In this document: in pieces, positions 60,598-64,000 of the stretch | How positions within the stretch are numbered: position 1 is the first letter of the stretch | Layout of the letters: the number at the start of each line of letters is the position of its first letter | Assembly: GCF_027257845.1 (NCBI RefSeq) | Contig: NZ_JAPVOT010000007.1 | Location: 124,001 to 188,000 of the forward strand | Origin: Alteromonas sp. BMJM2 | GTDB taxonomy: Bacteria > Pseudomonadota > Gammaproteobacteria > Enterobacterales > Alteromonadaceae | DNA: 64,000 nt | Direction of reading: 5' to 3' | The notes under the pieces: model-generated | What the model was told of the DNA's origin: nothing | Databases searched by the model: none | The model's input: the letters and a program-made list of their open reading frames with translations, nothing else | Program-made: the position numbers and the translations under genes

Positions 60598-61248
60598 TCA
60601 ATCATCCAATTTCTGACGGTTTGAAAAAGACTTTTCTACCCGTTTAAGTGTAGCAAACCCGCCGCCTATTCTTGTTACTATGGTAATGAAACAGGCTGCG
60701 GCAAAGCAGTAGGCTATAATAGGAAAGTAGTTAGGCCAGATACAAAACGCTAAAAAGACAGCTATCGTCTCGGTGCCTTCGGTTAGCCCTTGCATGTAAT
60801 AAAAGCTTTTATTCGCAAACTGTGGGCGGTCGATATTGAATTTCTCTGCCGCTACTGCGAATGCAAGAAAGCTGCTTCCCGTGCCAATAAAGGTGGCCAA
60901 CAATACCACGGCAGGTATCCCCCATTCACTGGGGTTAGCAATGCCAAACGCTAATGGGATTGAGGCATAAAACAAAAAATCTAGACAGATATCTAAATAG
61001 CCACCAGCACTGCTACTGCTTTTTTGATATCTAGCAAGCTCGCCGTCGATACCATCACACACTCTATTGAGTATGATGAAGCCAAGGGCCCCTAGCCACC
61101 AGTTAAGAATTATTAAAGGCACGGCTATCAAACCAACAATAAACCCTGCGAGAGTAACGTGATTGGGCGTGATACCGCGCTTGTCTAACCCAACAACGAT
61201 GGGCCTTAGCAGCGGCTTGATAAGCGGGGTGATTTTGGCATCTAACAT
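60598..61248 (-). CDS. ynjF: CDP-alcohol phosphatidyltransferase family protein (YnjF-like)
   Basis: 216-residue membrane enzyme that exchanges the CMP of a CDP-alcohol for another alcohol. The signature DG-x2-AR-x8-G-x3-D-x3-D is present as DGIDGELARY with GGYLDICLD. About six membrane helices. Substrate unknown. It overlaps the ABC ATPase gene by 7 bases; the order ynjB-C-D-(E)-F in E. coli supports the name, with ynjE absent here. Confidence 0.88.
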   Translation of the reverse strand: MLDAKITPLIKPLLRPIVVGLDKRGITPNHVTLAGFIVGLIAVPLIILNWWLGALGFIILNRVCDGIDGELARYQKSSSSAGGYLDICLDFLFYASIPLAFGIANPSEWGIPAVVLLATFIGTGSSFLAFAVAAEKFNIDRPQFANKSFYYMQGLTEGTETIAVFLAFCIWPNYFPIIAYCFAAACFITIVTRIGGGFATLKRVEKSFSNRQKLDD

Positions 61249-61880
61249 GATAGTAACTCAACAATTTGACCACCCGCTGAAACAGCATCGGCATTGTCAT
61301 GAGTAACGAGTAGTGCGGGTATATTGCGCTCGCGCAACTGAGTAAATGTCCATTCACGAATTTGCTCTCGCAGCGCTGTGTCTAATTTACTGAAAGGCTC
61401 ATCAAGTAATACCGCCTGCGGCTCCGCAGCTAGCGTACGTAAAAGGGAAATACGACTTTGCTGACCGCCAGAGAGTGAAGTTACCGCCCTATGTTGCATG
61501 CCGCCAAGCTCTACGGCCTCAAGAAGGGTAGCCGCTGCTTCTCGCTTTTTGTTTATTGATTGATACTTGCCACTAGGCATAGCGAACATAATGTTTTGCT
61601 CTACCGTCATGTGCTCGAACAAAAGTGCATCTTGAAACATAACGCCAACACCGCGCCGATGTGGCGACTTACTGGCTAGATCTGTTCCATCTATTAAAAT
61701 GGAACCCGAGAACGAAAAAGGCGTGTTAAGATGCCCTGCTATTACCTGAAGCAGCGTTGACTTACCCGACCCACTTGGCCCCATTACCGTTAAAATTTCA
61801 CCATCTTTAACGGTGACATCAAGGGAAAGTAGTAAAGCGCTCCCTTTAAAAATCTTAAGCTCTTTGAGTGTCAGTGCCAT
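61242..61880 (-). CDS. ynjD: ABC transporter ATP-binding protein (YnjD-like)
   Basis: 212 residues. Walker A GPSGSGKSTL, Q-loop GVMFQDALLFEHMTV, signature LSGGQQSRISLLRTLA, Walker B AVLLDEPFSKLD and switch His in LLVTHDNAD. Closest in style to YnjD/ThiQ/PotA-type ATPases. It energises the fused permease encoded just upstream (27 bases away). Confidence 0.92.
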   Translation of the reverse strand: MALTLKELKIFKGSALLLSLDVTVKDGEILTVMGPSGSGKSTLLQVIAGHLNTPFSFSGSILIDGTDLASKSPHRRGVGVMFQDALLFEHMTVEQNIMFAMPSGKYQSINKKREAAATLLEAVELGGMQHRAVTSLSGGQQSRISLLRTLAAEPQAVLLDEPFSKLDTALREQIREWTFTQLRERNIPALLVTHDNADAVSAGGQIVELLSC

Positions 61881-61906
61881 TTACGCTCTCTTTTCTGTTG
61901 GATAGA

Positions 61907-63676
61907 TCATACGCTTCTTACACTTTTGCCTGTGCTAGATTTATTCGTGCTTGTTATGTTTGTGCTAGGTTTGAAGAGAACGTTCGATAGCCACCATGCC
62001 AAACCAAACCCACACAATGGCATTACAGCTTGTATAACCACATAAGCCGCACTTAATCTTGCGCTGCTTCCCGCAGCTAACGCCACTGCCTCTGTGGTAA
62101 CTGTAGAAATTGCCCCGCCAGTGGTGAGTAACGTAGGAAGGTACTGGCTGAAGCTAATTGCCAACCCTAAGGCGAAGGCGACCAGAATTGGCCCAATAAG
62201 CAGCGGAATTTTTACTAAAAAGAACACTTTCATTGGTGATGTGCCAAGGCTTAACGCCACCATTTCATAACGGTTATCAAACTTTCGGTACGCAACAGCC
62301 AGTGATAGGTACACATAAGGAATAACGTAAACCATGTGCGCCACATACACATGAAACCAAACGGCATCTTTTAAAATAAGCTGCTGAAACCACACTAAGC
62401 CATACAGAAAGGCTACCCCAGGCACTAACAGAGGTAAAAATAAGGCGGTAGAAAGTAGCAGCGAAGCCCGTGTCTTTGCAGCATTCAATGGTTCGCTCTC
62501 AAGCGTAAGTAACACTAATACTAATGCACTGAAGCTTACGCTAACACCTAATAACAAGGTATTCGATAAGGGCGTTAACACCGCGTCAAACACAGTGTTC
62601 CAGTGAAGCATGGTGAGGTCAGCCGGTATAATGTTAGGAAACGTCCATTGCTTTGCAAACGAGTACGCAATCAGTGTGTAAACCGCGCTAACTACTAGCA
62701 CCACGTACACTACCAACAGTAAATAGGCTGTAGCGCTAATTGCTTTATCGGTAGCCTGTCGCTTCCCGCGCTGCAGCCATTTTTTACCATAAAAGGTGAA
62801 GCCCTTCTCGACTGCCAACATCGCAAAAACAGCAAACACAGCGATACCCACCTGAACCACCGCGGCAGAAGAGGCCTGCAAACGCATAGATAAATCAATA
62901 TGATTAAACCAATGCAGTATCGCTACAGCTAGGGTACTAGGATCATTGGGCCCAAGTATGAGCGGAATCTCTACGTTTGAAACCGCAAAAACCAATACAG
63001 CTAAAAGGGGCAGTCGTATTTGTGGAAACACTATTGGCAGCACTAATTTGAAGAAAATAGCGATAGGTGAGTATCCAAGAGCGGTACCTGCTTTAAAGTA
63101 ACCGTTGATTTTCTCCTGTATCAGCGGCTGTGACATCACACTTATTGCCATAAGAAGAATGAACGGAATTTCTTTTAACACTAACGCTAATATAATGCTG
63201 ATGCCGTAACTATCGAAAAGGAAAACACCTTCATTTGCAGAGGCAATGGCGCTGCTATCAAACGTAAAAAGCCGGGCAAAGAACCCCGAGGGACTCAGTA
63301 AGAATACGAGTGCTATTGCTGCACCGGCGTGTGGCAGTACCAAGAAAGGGCTTAGTACTATCTGTAATCGAGAGAGCATTCGCGAGCGATAAAATACAGA
63401 CAGCAACACAAACGCAAATAGCGCTGCAGTCACCGTCGCCGCCACGCCGGTGAAAAGCGAAAGCCATATCATGGTGTGAATGTCTGCAACATCAAGTAAT
63501 GCGGCAAACACGCTAAGATCAAATTGATTTGCGCCAATGGCCGGAAAGTAACCCATGGCAGGCAAGAAAACCCCAACAACGCCAGCCACCACGGGAATAA
63601 TCAGTAAGCAAAGTAATAACCACTTCGCACCAACGGTAACGCGATTGAAACTGCCTTGAGGTGCTATGTTAACCAT
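61907..63676 (-). CDS. ynjC: ABC transporter permease, two fused domains (YnjC-like)
   Basis: 589 residues with about twelve hydrophobic helices in two homologous halves. Each half carries an EAA-type loop (FKAGTALGYSPIAIFFKLVL and YEMVALSLGTSPMKVFFLVK), which docks the ATPase. Fused permeases of this type occur in YnjC, ThiP and FbpB. The ATG at 63676 shares its A with the TGA stop of the binding-protein gene (TGATG), so the genes are coupled; a TTG at 63679 is an alternative. Confidence 0.9.
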   Translation of the reverse strand: MVNIAPQGSFNRVTVGAKWLLLCLLIIPVVAGVVGVFLPAMGYFPAIGANQFDLSVFAALLDVADIHTMIWLSLFTGVAATVTAALFAFVLLSVFYRSRMLSRLQIVLSPFLVLPHAGAAIALVFLLSPSGFFARLFTFDSSAIASANEGVFLFDSYGISIILALVLKEIPFILLMAISVMSQPLIQEKINGYFKAGTALGYSPIAIFFKLVLPIVFPQIRLPLLAVLVFAVSNVEIPLILGPNDPSTLAVAILHWFNHIDLSMRLQASSAAVVQVGIAVFAVFAMLAVEKGFTFYGKKWLQRGKRQATDKAISATAYLLLVVYVVLVVSAVYTLIAYSFAKQWTFPNIIPADLTMLHWNTVFDAVLTPLSNTLLLGVSVSFSALVLVLLTLESEPLNAAKTRASLLLSTALFLPLLVPGVAFLYGLVWFQQLILKDAVWFHVYVAHMVYVIPYVYLSLAVAYRKFDNRYEMVALSLGTSPMKVFFLVKIPLLIGPILVAFALGLAISFSQYLPTLLTTGGAISTVTTEAVALAAGSSARLSAAYVVIQAVMPLCGFGLAWWLSNVLFKPSTNITSTNKSSTGKSVRSV

Positions 63677-64000
63677 CAATATCTCGCCCCGTATCGCTCT
63701 TCCCAGGCCTTTCTCAGTGCATCGGTCCAGCTTGCGTGAGGCTCTGCATACAAGGGCGTTGACTGAGACTTATCAATTGCTGAAGGATGAGACTGCTGGG
63801 TTTCATACATGCTTTTTTGCGATGCGGATAACACGCTAGCATCAAGTACAGTGTCATCTCCCCATACCTGTAAACGTTGTTTTTTTGCTTGAGCCTCGGG
63901 GGATAAAAGAAAATCGACTACCGTTTTTGCCGCCGCTTGATTAGGCGAATTAAACGTTAGCCCTATAAAATGGACATTTGCCAAACTACCGTCTGACATT
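63676..64000 (-). CDS. ynjB: ABC transporter substrate-binding protein (YnjB-like), C-terminal part
   Basis: Only the last 107 or so codons lie in the window; the gene runs off the right edge. VVDFLLSPEAQAKKQ is the typical C-terminal stretch of type 2 periplasmic binding proteins, and the end (SWTDALRKAWEERYGARY) resembles YnjB. The ligand of this system is unknown; a thiamine- or metal-like solute has been speculated for related systems. First gene of the visible operon. Confidence 0.8.
   Translation of the reverse strand, partial: MSDGSLANVHFIGLTFNSPNQAAAKTVVDFLLSPEAQAKKQRLQVWGDDTVLDASVLSASQKSMYETQQSHPSAIDKSQSTPLYAEPHASWTDALRKAWEERYGARY

Overview
The window is a stretch of a gammaproteobacterial chromosome, most likely Alteromonas or a close Alteromonadaceae relative. 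Supporting signs are the gene orders trxB-aat-bpt-infA / clpA-clpS / cspD, mnmA-hflD-purB-roxA, ppsA/ppsR and rnfH-ratA / smpB / ssrA, the monomeric NADP-isocitrate dehydrogenase, and large TonB-dependent receptors. No tRNA, rRNA or CRISPR array was recognised; the only structural RNA gene is tmRNA.

Layout. 1-9100: housekeeping genes (3'-part of sppA, sprT, yfbV, trxB, then the N-degron pathway genes aat, bpt, clpA and clpS around infA, and cspD). 9100-13800: a secreted or membrane serine hydrolase divergent from a ToxR/CadC-like membrane regulator. 14-27.8 kb: ppk2, monomeric icd, rluE, mnmA-hflD-purB, roxA, a GNAT acetyltransferase, a two-helix membrane protein, and the divergent ppsA/ppsR pair. 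27.9-35.7 kb: an IS3-type remnant, a TPR-sulfotransferase, a TonB receptor, a BCCT transporter and a MarR regulator. 35.7-38.9 kb: rnfH-ratA, smpB, an old-yellow-enzyme-like flavoprotein and ssrA (tmRNA).

38.89-49.89 kb is an 11.0-kb genomic island inserted in the 3' end of ssrA. A perfect 21-bp repeat of the tmRNA 3' end bounds it, and a tyrosine integrase lies just inside the left end. The cargo comprises a small protein with a membrane protein, a translationally coupled pair of uncharacterised genes, a broken helicase-nuclease gene (type III restriction Res-like) cut by an intact ISAs1-family element with a 10-bp target duplication, a DUF4177-YidD-TM2-M48 operon, and a YbjQ-like gene. Reading across the IS restores the helicase frame, but further frameshifts, a stop codon and a missing N-terminal ATPase lobe show that the gene was already dying.

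49.9-64 kb: a bacteriophytochrome hybrid histidine kinase coupled to a REC-PAS-GGDEF-EAL regulator (a probable red-light to c-di-GMP circuit), a second TonB receptor, a PAS-GAF-GGDEF diguanylate cyclase, a sterol-desaturase-family hydroxylase, and a ynjB-C-D-F-like ABC transporter / CDP-alcohol phosphotransferase operon that runs off the right edge. The strongest candidates for undescribed biology are the coupled gene pair at 41.66-43.25 kb, the helicase-associated small gene, and the YidD/TM2/M48 cassette.
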